Source of the DNA: DAOMFB01 sp963721385
Lineage (GTDB): Bacteria; Acidobacteriota; Thermoanaerobaculia; UBA5066
Length of the DNA stretch: 64,000 bases
Direction of reading: 5' to 3'
NCBI GenBank assembly: GCA_963721385.1
Contig: CAVRJB010000013.1
Coordinates: forward strand, 992,001 to 1,056,000
The notes beneath the pieces were generated by a model. That model was not told where the DNA came from, did not search any database, and saw only the letters and a program-made list of their open reading frames with translations. The translations under genes were made by a program, and so were the position numbers. Below, piece by piece: positions 32,988 to 41,063 of this stretch (the stretch's first letter is position 1; each line of letters begins with the position of its first letter).

Positions 32988-33587
32988 TCAGAACTTGACC
33001 GCCGGCGGCTTCTCCGCACCCTCCGTCGCCTTGAAGTAGGGCCGATCCTTGAAGCCGGCGAAGCTGGCGACGATCACGGTCGGGAACGAGCGCCTGAGGG
33101 TGTTGTACGACTGCGTGGCGTCGGTGAAATCCTTGCGGGCGACCGCGATCCGGTTCTCGGTCCCTTCCAGCTGGACCTGCAAGTCGCGGAAGTTCTGATT
33201 CGCCTTCAGCTCGGGGTACCTTTCCACTGAGACGAGGAGGCGTCCGAGCGCGCCGCCCAGCTGGTCCTGCGCCTGCTGGTACCTGGCAAAGGCCTCCGGG
33301 TCCTTGACGGTGTTGGCGTCCAGTTTGACCTGCGTCGCAGAGGCGCGCGCCTTGATGACGGCCTCGAGCGTCGATTTCTCGAAGTCCGCCGCGCCCTTCA
33401 CGGTCTCGACCAGGTTCGGGATCAGGTCGATCCGGCGCTGGTACTGGTTCTCCACCTGCGACCACTTCGCCGTGACGTTCTGGTCGACGACGTTCAGCCG
33501 GTTGTACGCCCCGACGGCGAGCCCTCCAAAGACGAGGACCCCGACGAGCACGAGGATGAGGCAGCCGATTCCGAGGCTTTTTCCCAT
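32988..33587 (-). CDS. LemA family protein
   Basis: A 199-residue protein with an N-terminal membrane helix (LGIGCLILVLVGVLVFGGLAVGA) and a long helical bundle. NRLNVVDQNVTAKWSQVENQYQRRIDLIPNLVETVKG is the LemA signature region, followed by ARYQQAQDQLGGALGRLLVSVERYPELKAN and an AYNTLRRSFP-type end (QSYNTLRRSFPTVIVA). Function is not firmly known; it co-occurs with TPM/YgcG proteins. A GGAGG Shine-Dalgarno precedes the ATG, and TAGGAT about 20 nt further up could be the -10. Confidence 0.93.
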   Translation of the reverse strand: MGKSLGIGCLILVLVGVLVFGGLAVGAYNRLNVVDQNVTAKWSQVENQYQRRIDLIPNLVETVKGAADFEKSTLEAVIKARASATQVKLDANTVKDPEAFARYQQAQDQLGGALGRLLVSVERYPELKANQNFRDLQVQLEGTENRIAVARKDFTDATQSYNTLRRSFPTVIVASFAGFKDRPYFKATEGAEKPPAVKF

Positions 33588-33620
33588 GACCTGTATTGAC
33601 CTCCGAAGGCGCGAATCCTA

Positions 33621-34145
33621 TCAGGACGCCGGGAAGCGCCCGCTCGCGCGCCGCCCGCCCAGCTCCTCGAGGAGTCGCGGTGGGAGGTAGAACTTCAGCT
33701 CGGCCCGGCCCAGCGAGGGGTCTGCCTGGGTCTCGACCTCGGCGAGCCCCGCCTTCTTCATCGGGATCTCGACGTCGCGCCGGCCCGCGACGAGCCGGCC
33801 CAGGAGGCGGCCGAAGTGGGGCTGGTGGCCCACGAGGAGGACATGCTCCGCGCCCAGGCGTGCCAGCTCGTGCAGGATCTCTTCCGGGTCGGCGTTCGGG
33901 AGGAGGCTGCGCGTCTCGGCCATCTCACCGTCGAAGCCGCACGCCTCGGCGACCGGCTCGGCGGTTTGCCGGGAGCGGACGAGCGGGGAGACGAGGACCG
34001 CGTCGTAGGCCGGCTCCATTCGAGCGATCGCCTTCGAGACGGCCTTCATCCGCTTCCGCCCGGCCTCGGTCAGCCGCCGGTCGCCGTCGCGGCCCGACGG
34101 CGAGAGGTCCTCGGCCTCGGCATGCCGCAGGAGGTGGATCAGCAT
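33621..34145 (-). CDS. sixA: Phosphohistidine phosphatase SixA family
   Basis: A 174-residue histidine-phosphatase-superfamily protein. The catalytic LLRHAEAE (RHG variant RHA), SPLVRSRQTAEPV and LLVGHQPHFGRLLGRLV motifs are in SixA order. SixA dephosphorylates phosphohistidines in phosphotransfer proteins and PTS components; the substrate here is unknown. The ATG at 34145 lies 1 nt from the DUF3501 stop, so it is the last gene of the DUF3501/Fe-S/rubrerythrin run. Confidence 0.87.
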   Translation of the reverse strand: MLIHLLRHAEAEDLSPSGRDGDRRLTEAGRKRMKAVSKAIARMEPAYDAVLVSPLVRSRQTAEPVAEACGFDGEMAETRSLLPNADPEEILHELARLGAEHVLLVGHQPHFGRLLGRLVAGRRDVEIPMKKAGLAEVETQADPSLGRAELKFYLPPRLLEELGGRRASGRFPAS

Positions 34146-34146
34146 C

Positions 34147-34740
34147 TCAGTCGGTCTCCAAATCGCGCGCCAGTTCCTGCCGCGTCTCCGCCGGCAGCTC
34201 GACGGTGGCGCGGTAGGCCGGGTGGTCGACGCCCAGGACGACGGGTCCCGAGCCGGAGGCAAGAGCCTCCGCGGCCGCCGGCTCGCTCCCGACCGGGAAG
34301 CGGACGTACTGGACGGCCGCGATTCGGTCCTCGCGCGACTGCCCCTCGAGAAACCGCGCCCAGACCTTGCGCCCACCGGCCTCGAGCCAGACGTGGCGCC
34401 CGGTCGTGAGGCCGATCAGGCCGTCCAGCTCGGGCTGGACTCGCCGCTCGTCCGTGATCTCGATGAGGAGCGTCGCCGAAAGCTCCCGATTGCCCGGGAG
34501 GAGCTCGCTATAGACGTCGATCTCCTGCTGGACCGCCTCGGGCTTCACGATCCGCTCGGCGCGGCACATCTCCTGGATCTGGTTCAGGACGGTGAGGCGG
34601 TTCTCGAAAACGAGCGACATTTTCGGGCCGAGGAGGATCCGGCGGCGTGCCTTCGTCTCGATGACGCTCTTCCGCCAGTCGTCGCGAATCAGCTCGTACT
34701 CGTGGAGGTTCTTCAGGTCCGACGGTTCTATCTTCTTCAT
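34147..34740 (-). CDS. DUF3501 family protein
   Basis: A 197-residue protein matching DUF3501: IEPSDLKNLHEYELIRDDWRKSVIETKARRRILLGPKMSLVFENRLTV is the family opening, followed by VQQEIDVYSELLPGNRELSATLLIEI. The family is nearly always encoded beside a CCG-domain Fe-S protein and rubrerythrin, as here, but has no assigned activity. ATGA overlaps the Fe-S gene stop, so the two are coupled and may form one complex. Confidence 0.88.
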   Translation of the reverse strand: MKKIEPSDLKNLHEYELIRDDWRKSVIETKARRRILLGPKMSLVFENRLTVLNQIQEMCRAERIVKPEAVQQEIDVYSELLPGNRELSATLLIEITDERRVQPELDGLIGLTTGRHVWLEAGGRKVWARFLEGQSREDRIAAVQYVRFPVGSEPAAAEALASGSGPVVLGVDHPAYRATVELPAETRQELARDLETD

Positions 34741-36005
34741 TCGACGATTCCGTAGGCATCCCGGAGCAACTCGATCGGGTGCTTGACCGGAAGGCCCATT
34801 CCCTGCCGGATCTGGACGCCGGCGAGCACGCAGTCGGAGGCGACGACCTCGGCCTTTGCGTCGGCGAGGCCGTCGAAGAGCTTCTTCCCCACCTTCATCG
34901 ACTCGTCGAAGTACTCCGCTTTCATCGCCCAGGTGCCGTCGTGACCGGAGCACCTTTCGACCATCGTCACGGCCGCTCCGGTCAAGGCGAGCAGGTCGCG
35001 CGACTTGTAGCCGATGTTCTGGACCTTCAGGTGGCACGGCAGGTGGTAGGCGACCGACTTCGGCGCGGCCGGGAAGCGGAGGTCGAGCTTGCCCTTCGCC
35101 TTCAGCTCCATCAGGAACTCGCAGAGGTCCCGCGTCGCCTTCGAAACCGCCGCCACGTCGGCAGAGGCGTCGGGAAGCCACGGGTACTCCTTCTTGATCA
35201 TGAGCGAGCAGGAGGGCCCCGGCGTGACGACCGTGTAGCCCCTGTCGACCCACGGCCTCAGCGCGGCGACGACGTCGGTCCGGGCAGACTGTGCAGAAGC
35301 CGTGTCGCCGACGTCGAAGAAGGGCATCCCGCAGCAGCGCGGGTATTCGACGACGATCTCGACGCCGTTTTGTTCCAGCACCTGGACGGCCGCCTTCCCG
35401 ATCTCCGGGCGATTCCACTCCACGGAGCAGGTCGGATAGAAGACGACTCGGGCGGAGGGTTCGGCCGGGACGGCCGCCTTCGGCCGCTTCCGGAACCAGG
35501 CCGTGAACGTCTCGCCGACGAAGCGCGGCAGCTCCTTCTTCGCGGAGATGCCGAGGGTTTTCTCCATCGCCCAGCGGGCGACGGGAAGGGTGTTGGCGAA
35601 GTTGGCGAGGGGCGCCATCGGGCTCGAGAGCCTCCCGAGCCGGTCGGGATTCGAGAGCATCCGCTCCCTCAGGGAGAGCCCCTTTGCGTCCATCCGGACG
35701 CGGCGCGCGTCGAGGACGAGGTGCGGGATGTCGACCTGCCAGCGGTGCGGCGGGATGTAGGGGCAGTGCGGCAGGCAGAGCTTGCACTCGTAGCAAAGGT
35801 CGACGAAGTCGTCGAGGACCTTCGTCGGCAGCTTCCCGGCCTCGCCGTCCACCTCGGGGACGTCGAGACCCTTGAAGAGGACGTCGAACGAGGGACAGAG
35901 GGAGAAACAGCGCCGGCAGCCGTGACAGATGTCGGCAATGCGGGTCAGCTCCTCGGCGAGCGTCCTCTCGTCGGTGACCTTGACCGGTTGGCCTACAGCG
36001 GCCAT
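34737..36005 (-). CDS. GlpC-like CCG-domain Fe-S protein
   Basis: A 422-residue protein with two [4Fe-4S] ferredoxin motifs near the N-terminus (CHGCRRCFSLCP and CYECKLCLPHCP) and two C-terminal CCG/HdrB-type domains (FYPTCSVEWNRPE through EYPRCCGMPFFDVGD, and AYHLPCHLKVQ through ERCSGHDGTWAMK). This is the GlpC/heterodisulfide-reductase layout, used to pass electrons to quinones or thiols. No dehydrogenase partner (GlpA, GlcD) is present; the neighbours are rubrerythrin and DUF3501, suggesting a role in peroxide reduction (inference). The ATG at 36005 follows AAAGGA; two more N-terminal starts are possible. Confidence 0.88.
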   Translation of the reverse strand: MAAVGQPVKVTDERTLAEELTRIADICHGCRRCFSLCPSFDVLFKGLDVPEVDGEAGKLPTKVLDDFVDLCYECKLCLPHCPYIPPHRWQVDIPHLVLDARRVRMDAKGLSLRERMLSNPDRLGRLSSPMAPLANFANTLPVARWAMEKTLGISAKKELPRFVGETFTAWFRKRPKAAVPAEPSARVVFYPTCSVEWNRPEIGKAAVQVLEQNGVEIVVEYPRCCGMPFFDVGDTASAQSARTDVVAALRPWVDRGYTVVTPGPSCSLMIKKEYPWLPDASADVAAVSKATRDLCEFLMELKAKGKLDLRFPAAPKSVAYHLPCHLKVQNIGYKSRDLLALTGAAVTMVERCSGHDGTWAMKAEYFDESMKVGKKLFDGLADAKAEVVASDCVLAGVQIRQGMGLPVKHPIELLRDAYGIVE

Positions 36006-36036
36006 CAGCGTGTCCTTTCTCGAGCGGAGCATCGGG

Positions 36037-36089
36037 CCGGGGGGCGCAGGCTGCGCCCCCCGGGGGCGTGCCCGGCGAGTGCCGGGCAC
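36037..36089. terminator. Tandem hairpins after rubrerythrin
   Basis: A near-perfect palindrome CCGGGGGGCGCAG/CTGCGCCCCCCGG (36037-36063) and a second stem GTGCCCGGC/GCCGGGCAC with loop GAGT (36068-36089). Both lie between the rubrerythrin stop and the Fe-S gene start on the same strand, so they probably cut transcript levels between the two. The first resembles the hairpin before obgE. Confidence 0.5.
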
Positions 36090-36090
36090 C

Positions 36091-36513
36091 CTAAGCGTTG
36101 ATCGTGGCGAGGAGCTTCGAGAAGCGGTTCGCGTGCGACTTCTCGGCGCGCGCCAGCGTCTCGAACCAGTCCGCGATCTCGGCGAAGCCTTCCTCGCGGG
36201 CGGTCTTGGCGAAACCCGGGTACATCTGCGTGTACTCGTAGGTCTCGCCCTCGATCGCCGACTTCAGGTTCAGGTCCGTCGTGCCGAACGGCAGGCCGGT
36301 GGCCGGATCGCCCGCCGCCTTGAGGTAGTCCATGTGGCCGTGCGCGTGGCCGGTCTCACCCTCGGCGGTGTCGCGGAAGTTGCCGGCAATCTCGGGGTAG
36401 CCCTCGATGTCGGCCTTGTCGGCGAAATAAAGGTACCGGCGGTTGGCCTGGCTTTCTCCGCCGAACGCGTGCTTCAGGTTCTCGTGAGTCTTGGTTCCCT
36501 TGAGCTGAGCCAT
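36091..36513 (-). CDS. Rubrerythrin-like diiron protein without rubredoxin domain
   Basis: A 140-residue ferritin-like four-helix protein of the rubrerythrin family, which reduces peroxide at a non-heme diiron centre. Iron-binding helices show FGGESQANRRYLYFAD, EGETGHAHGHMDY, AIEGETYEYTQMYPGF and ARAEKSHANRF. The C-terminal rubredoxin domain of classical rubrerythrins is missing, so electrons must come from a separate carrier; the adjacent Fe-S protein or thioredoxin system are candidates (inference). A GAAGGAGGG Shine-Dalgarno precedes the ATG. The upstream region holds PerR/Fur-like boxes shared with the divergent peroxiredoxin. Confidence 0.93.
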   Translation of the reverse strand: MAQLKGTKTHENLKHAFGGESQANRRYLYFADKADIEGYPEIAGNFRDTAEGETGHAHGHMDYLKAAGDPATGLPFGTTDLNLKSAIEGETYEYTQMYPGFAKTAREEGFAEIADWFETLARAEKSHANRFSKLLATINA

Positions 36514-36540
36514 GTTCCCTCCTTCGTGGTGAGATCGACT

Positions 36541-36598
36541 TTAGACTCGGTATAAGAAAGATTCAAGGGGTTCTGGACTTTTTCTAGACTTCATCTAA
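36541..36598. promoter_or_regulatory. PerR/Fur-like operators in the rubrerythrin-peroxiredoxin intergenic region
   Basis: Two 15-bp sites resemble the TTAGAATTATTCTAA PerR box: TTAGACTCGGTATAA (36541-36555, 10 of 15) and CTAGACTTCATCTAA (36584-36598, 11 of 15). The 150-bp region is strikingly AT-rich for this genome. Divergent transcription of two peroxide-reducing enzymes from it makes peroxide-responsive control likely. A regulator gene is not in the window. Confidence 0.5.
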
Positions 36599-36663
36599 AC
36601 TACTTGTCACCGGGGAGCACTTTATCCCGCCCCCGGATTTCCGAGAAGCAAGGAGCACCCCCG

Positions 36664-37254
36664 ATGTCCCAGATCGTCGGTCGCAAGGCCCCGGAGTTCA
36701 ATCTCGAGGGCGTCCTCAACGGCAGATTCAGCACCTACCGCCTCTCCGACTACAAGGGGAAGTGGGTCGTCCTTTTCTTCTACCCGCTCGACTTCACCTT
36801 CGTCTGCCCCACCGAGATCGTGGCCTTCTCCGACCGCCTCGGCGAGTTCCGGAAGGTGGGAGCCGAGATCCTCGGCGCCTCGGTCGACTCGAAGTACAGC
36901 CACCTGGCCTGGACCGAGAGGCCGCGCGAGCAGGGGGGCATCAAGGGGCTCGCCTACCCCCTCCTCGAGGACCTGAAGAAGGAGCTGGCCGCGGCCTACG
37001 GCGTTCTCGACGAGGACGGCGCGGTCGCGCTCCGCGGCCTCTTCCTCATCGACCCGGAAGGCGTCGTCCAGCACGCCACGGTGAACAACCTCGGCGTCGG
37101 GCGGTCGGTCGACGAGACCCTCCGCGTCCTTCAGGCGTTCCAGCACGTCCGCGAGCACGGCGAGGTCTGCCCCGCGGACTGGAAGCCCGGCGCGAAGGCG
37201 ATGAAGGCCGACTGGGAAAAGTCGAAGGAATACTTCGCCGCCTCGACGAAGTAA
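36664..37254 (+). CDS. 2-Cys peroxiredoxin (AhpC/Prx1 type)
   Basis: A 196-residue thiol peroxidase. The peroxidatic Cys48 lies in DFTFVCPTE, and the resolving Cys169 in HGEVCPADW, so it is a typical 2-Cys AhpC/Prx1-type enzyme with the C-terminal arm. LRGLFLIDPEGVVQHATVNNLGVGRSVDETLR is the family core. An AAGGAG Shine-Dalgarno precedes the ATG at 36664. No AhpF is present; trxB starts 10 nt downstream and is the obvious reductase source through thioredoxin. Confidence 0.96.
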   Translation: MSQIVGRKAPEFNLEGVLNGRFSTYRLSDYKGKWVVLFFYPLDFTFVCPTEIVAFSDRLGEFRKVGAEILGASVDSKYSHLAWTERPREQGGIKGLAYPLLEDLKKELAAAYGVLDEDGAVALRGLFLIDPEGVVQHATVNNLGVGRSVDETLRVLQAFQHVREHGEVCPADWKPGAKAMKADWEKSKEYFAASTK

Positions 37255-37257
37255 AGT
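37252..37257 (+). promoter_or_regulatory. Possible -10 hexamer before trxB
   Basis: TAAAGT includes the peroxiredoxin stop codon and ends 7 nt before the trxB ATG, which has no Shine-Dalgarno. Confidence 0.3.
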
Positions 37258-37264
37258 CCGGCCC

Positions 37265-38227
37265 ATGCCCGCGAAGACGCACTACGCCGTCGTCGTCATC
37301 GGCTCCGGCCCCGCCGGCCTGACCGCCGCCATCTACTCCGGGCGCGCCGGGCTTTCGCCCCTCGTCATCGAGGGGGTGCAGCCCGGCGGCCAGCTCACGA
37401 CCACGACCGAGGTCGAGAACTACCCCGGCTTCGAGCACGGCATCCAGGGCCCCGCCCTGATGGACGTGACCCGTAAGCAGGCGGAACGGTTCGGCGCCGA
37501 GATCGTCGTCGACACCGTCACCGCCGTCGGGACGGCCGGCCGTCCCTTCCCCCTGACCCTCGAAAGCGGAGCGACGGTCACCGCCGACGCGGTGATCGTC
37601 GCCTCCGGCGCCTCGGCGATGTACCTCGGCCTCCCGTCGGAGCAGCGCCTCCTCGGCTACGGCGTCTCGGCCTGCGCCACGTGCGACGGCTTCTTCTTCA
37701 AGGGGAAGGAGGTCGCCGTCGTCGGGGGCGGGGACACCGCGATGGAGGAGGCCACGTTCCTGACGAAGTTCTGCACGAAGGTCTGGCTCGTCCACCGGCG
37801 GGACGCCTTCCGCGCCTCGAAGATCATGCAGGAGCGGGTCCTTTCGAACCCGAAGATCGAGGTGCTCTGGAACAGCGTCGTGACCGACATCCTCGGCGAG
37901 CCGGGCGGGTCCGGATTCGCGAGCGGCGTGAAGGGCGTCGTCGTGAAGAGCCTCGCCTCGGGAGAGTCCCGCACGATTCCCGTCTCGGGCTACTTCGCCG
38001 CGATCGGCCACAAGCCGAACACCGACCTCTTCAAGGGCAAGCTCGAGATGAACGACGCGGGCTACATCAGGATCCAGCATCCCTCCACGCGAACGTCCGT
38101 CGAGGGAATCTTCGCCGCGGGAGACGTCGCCGACTTCGTCTACCGCCAGGCCGTCTCGGCGGCCGGCGAAGGCTGCAAAGCCGCGATCGACGCCGAGCGG
38201 TGGCTCGCCGCGAAAGGAATCCACTAG
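37265..38227 (+). CDS. trxB: Thioredoxin-disulfide reductase
   Basis: A low-molecular-weight NADPH thioredoxin reductase of 320 residues. FAD motif GSGPAGLTAAIYSGRAGL, redox-active C137-AT-C140 (family CATC), NADPH motif GGGDTAMEEA and the C-terminal FAD-binding GIFAAGDVAD are all intact. It reduces thioredoxin and hence the peroxiredoxin encoded directly upstream, forming a stress-response pair. It starts 10 nt after the peroxiredoxin stop without a Shine-Dalgarno. Confidence 0.97.
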   Translation: MPAKTHYAVVVIGSGPAGLTAAIYSGRAGLSPLVIEGVQPGGQLTTTTEVENYPGFEHGIQGPALMDVTRKQAERFGAEIVVDTVTAVGTAGRPFPLTLESGATVTADAVIVASGASAMYLGLPSEQRLLGYGVSACATCDGFFFKGKEVAVVGGGDTAMEEATFLTKFCTKVWLVHRRDAFRASKIMQERVLSNPKIEVLWNSVVTDILGEPGGSGFASGVKGVVVKSLASGESRTIPVSGYFAAIGHKPNTDLFKGKLEMNDAGYIRIQHPSTRTSVEGIFAAGDVADFVYRQAVSAAGEGCKAAIDAERWLAAKGIH

Positions 38228-38276
38228 GGAACGGTCGCCCCGGGCATCCGGCGGGGGACGGAACGGCGCCCCGGTC

Positions 38277-39425
38277 TCAGGAGGCCCGGTCCGGCGTCTC
38301 CGAAAGGCCCTCCAGAGCCGCCTGCCATTCGAGGCGTGCCTCGAGAAAGCGCCTCTCGTACTCGCGGGCCCTGGCCTTCAGGGTGCTTCGAAGGTCCGAC
38401 GGCGCGCTCGCACCGCGGGACCGCGCCGCCTTCGCCTGCACGAATCGCGCATACGCTTCCCGCCAGAGCCGCAGCTCTTCGTCCACACGGGCGCGCCCGC
38501 GATCGAGACGCGCCTTCATCTCGCCTGCCTTCTCGGAGGGGGCGAGCGCGAGACGGGCGGCGGCTCCGCTCGCGAGAACCGCGAGCTTCGCGTTCTCGAT
38601 GACGGGCGGCGGCGTCACCCGGAGATTCCGGGCGAGGCCGGAAACGCTGAGCGCGCGGATGCACCACTTGTTCGGGTCCCACTGGTACCAGCGGATGCCG
38701 TTCCGGAAGTCCGACGGAAACTTGTGGTGGAAGTTGTGGTAGCCCTCGCCGTGCGTGAAGAAGGCGAGGAACCAGTTGTCGCGCGCCGAGTTCTCCGTGG
38801 AGTAGGGGCGCGAGCCCCAGAGGTGTGCGACGGAGTTCACGCAGAACGTCGTGTGGTGGATGAGGACGATCCGGAGGAAGCCGCCCCAGAGGAGGCCGCC
38901 GAGCGGCCGCCCGAAAAGCGCGCCCACGAGCGTCGGAAGGCCGAGCCCCAGCCCCACGCCGATCACGCGGTACCAGCGGTGCTGCCACATGACGCGTGGG
39001 TTTGCGAGGAGGTCCGGCACGTTCTCGAAATTGGAGCCCGGAGGCTCCTTGTAGAAGACCCAGAGGATGTGGGCCCAGAGCCCCCCTCGCTGAATGTTGT
39101 AGGGGTCGCCGTCCGTGTCGACGAATCGGTGGTGGTTCCGGTGGTCCCGGGACCACCTCAGGGCCGAGTTCTCGAGCGCGAACGCACCGAAGAACAGCAG
39201 CACCGCCTCGGCCGCCGGATGGCAATCGTACGTCCGGTGCGAGAAGCAGCGGTGGTAGCCCGCCCCGATCGAGACCCCGATCGTCATGAAGAGGGTCAGG
39301 CAGAGAACCGGTTCCCACCAGGCCACGCCGTACCGACCCGCGTAAAGCGCCGTTCCCGCGATGCCGGCGACCGGAGTCAGAAGCAGGAAAAGGGTATTCG
39401 TCCAGTCGCGCTCGCGCTTCTGCAT
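38277..39425 (-). CDS. Acyl-CoA/fatty acid desaturase
   Basis: A 382-residue membrane diiron desaturase of the delta-9 stearoyl-CoA type. Three histidine boxes: H58RCFSH63, H95RNHH99, and GEGYHNFHHKF in the C-terminal region. Four hydrophobic helices match the family. The extended C-terminus (about 100 residues, Arg/Ala/Glu-rich coiled-coil-like) is longer than in most bacterial enzymes and unexplained. It needs an electron donor (ferredoxin or cytochrome b5) not encoded here. It is convergent with trxB. Confidence 0.93.
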   Translation of the reverse strand: MQKRERDWTNTLFLLLTPVAGIAGTALYAGRYGVAWWEPVLCLTLFMTIGVSIGAGYHRCFSHRTYDCHPAAEAVLLFFGAFALENSALRWSRDHRNHHRFVDTDGDPYNIQRGGLWAHILWVFYKEPPGSNFENVPDLLANPRVMWQHRWYRVIGVGLGLGLPTLVGALFGRPLGGLLWGGFLRIVLIHHTTFCVNSVAHLWGSRPYSTENSARDNWFLAFFTHGEGYHNFHHKFPSDFRNGIRWYQWDPNKWCIRALSVSGLARNLRVTPPPVIENAKLAVLASGAAARLALAPSEKAGEMKARLDRGRARVDEELRLWREAYARFVQAKAARSRGASAPSDLRSTLKARAREYERRFLEARLEWQAALEGLSETPDRAS

Positions 39426-39460
39426 TGAGCCATCCTATACCCGGGAGAGCCTCCGACGAA

Positions 39461-41038
39461 TCAGAAAGCCTGGCTGGAAGCGAAGGTGACGAGCCAGCCG
39501 GTCCTGCCGAGAGGGTCGGGGCGGAAGGCCCGCGCGATGTCGAGGCGCAGAAGCGAGTTCGAGGAGGACCGAGGAAGGCCGAACCGGAGCCCGACCCCCG
39601 CGTCGGCGAGCCGCCAGAGCCCGTCCGGTTCCCCCCACGACAGGCCCACGTCCGCGAAGGCCGCCGCCCCGAACGAAACGAGCTTCAGGACGTCGTAGAA
39701 GAAGAACATCCGAAGCTCCAGGTTGCCCACGACGTGGCCGGCCCCCGAGACCGCGTGAAGGTGATAGGCGCGGAGGCCGTTCTCGCCGTCGAGGTAGAAC
39801 TGGACCTCCGGGTCGAGGTTCCAGCCGGAGACGGCGCCGACGCGCGCGACGAACGTGAGTCGAGGCGCCTGGAAGTACGCGCGCATGTCGACGCTGACGA
39901 TCGCGTTCTGCGGCCCGTTCTCGTAACGAGTTTCCCCCGTGACAGTCGCCGTCGAAAAGCCGTGCGGGAGCAGCGCCCCCATGCTGCCGCGTGCCAGCAC
40001 GCGCGCGGCTCCCGTCGCGCCGAACACCTTGGGAGAGAAATCCAGCCCGAAGCGCCCGACCGGCGCGAGGTTGATGTCCTCGATCCGTCCGATCTTCTCG
40101 ACGTCCGTACGCTGGATCCAGAGGCGGGCGTCCCGCTCGACGGCCGCTCCCAGGAAGAGAAATCTCCTCGGCGCGCCGTCCGGCGGGGGCGGCGGCCCGA
40201 AGTCCCCGGCGCCGAGGGTCGTGTAATTCCACTCTCCGGAGGCGAGGAGGCGGACGGCGGAATTCGACGTGGCCGTCTTCAGGATGCCCCCCTCGGCGCG
40301 GAATACGGTCTGGTGCTCGATCCAGGAGGCCGCCTCTTCGCCGCCCGCGTAGGTCGTCGGCTGGAAGCGGGCCTGGTGGTAGAAGAGCCCGCCGGACCAC
40401 GGCGTATGGAGCGCGTAGAACGGCCGCTGCAGCCGGGCCTCGTAAAGGGTGCCGTCCGACAGGTCCGAATAGAGAAGCCGGAGCAGCGTGTAGGGGCGGA
40501 GGAATGCGGGGTCGCCGAAGGAGAACGAGCGCGAGATCCGCTCCGTCCCCTTGTCGTAGAGAAACTTCAGCTCGCGGCCCGTGCCCGCGACGTTCGTCTC
40601 CTCGATCCCCGCCTGGTACGTCAGGACGCCCGCCTTCTTCGAGAGCGAGCCCCGGAGGAGGAGCGTCCAGGCGTCGGCCGTCTCGACGATGACCTTCGTC
40701 CCCTCGGCGCGGATGAGCACGTAACGGAAGAGCCCGGTCGCCCGCAGGTTCCGCTCCGTGTCGGCGAGCACGATCAGGTCGAGAGGGTCGCCCACCTTGA
40801 AGAGGAGGTACTTCTCGACCAGGCTCTTCCGGCTCACGACGTGGAGCGCGTTTGCCAGACGGTAGGGGAAGAACGCCGCGGCCGCCTCGTTTTTCGTGAA
40901 GACGTTCTCGCTCCGGATCTCGATCTCGGTGATGACCGTTCCGTCGGCGGCCGCCGCTACCCGGCCGGCCACGATCAGCGGGACCATCACCTGGAGAATC
41001 TGCGAGAAAAAGGTCTGAGGCCGGGTGGAAACAGGCAA
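39461..41038 (-). CDS. Outer-membrane POTRA/beta-barrel protein (BamA/TamA-like)
   Basis: A 525-residue exported protein. A signal sequence (MVPLIVAGRVAAAA) is followed by a POTRA-like region (VITEIEIRSENVFTKNEAA, VGDPLDLIVLADTERNLRATGLFRYVLIRAEG) and a C-terminal barrel rich in alternating aromatic strands that ends in phenylalanine (VTFASSQAF), the outer-membrane targeting signature. This fits the surface-antigen D15/Omp85 class, though with a single POTRA, and not the main BamA. The TTG at 41038 is given; ATG at 40987 is an alternative with a shorter signal peptide. Substrate unknown. Confidence 0.75.
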   Translation of the reverse strand: MPVSTRPQTFFSQILQVMVPLIVAGRVAAAADGTVITEIEIRSENVFTKNEAAAAFFPYRLANALHVVSRKSLVEKYLLFKVGDPLDLIVLADTERNLRATGLFRYVLIRAEGTKVIVETADAWTLLLRGSLSKKAGVLTYQAGIEETNVAGTGRELKFLYDKGTERISRSFSFGDPAFLRPYTLLRLLYSDLSDGTLYEARLQRPFYALHTPWSGGLFYHQARFQPTTYAGGEEAASWIEHQTVFRAEGGILKTATSNSAVRLLASGEWNYTTLGAGDFGPPPPPDGAPRRFLFLGAAVERDARLWIQRTDVEKIGRIEDINLAPVGRFGLDFSPKVFGATGAARVLARGSMGALLPHGFSTATVTGETRYENGPQNAIVSVDMRAYFQAPRLTFVARVGAVSGWNLDPEVQFYLDGENGLRAYHLHAVSGAGHVVGNLELRMFFFYDVLKLVSFGAAAFADVGLSWGEPDGLWRLADAGVGLRFGLPRSSSNSLLRLDIARAFRPDPLGRTGWLVTFASSQAF

Positions 41039-41063
41039 CCACCCCAGTGTAAGGGAAGAGACC

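Noticed and set aside
36514..36663. Considered a small RNA or riboswitch in the AT-rich gap
   Set aside because: No conserved fold was recognised; AT-rich inverted sites fit operators and promoters better.
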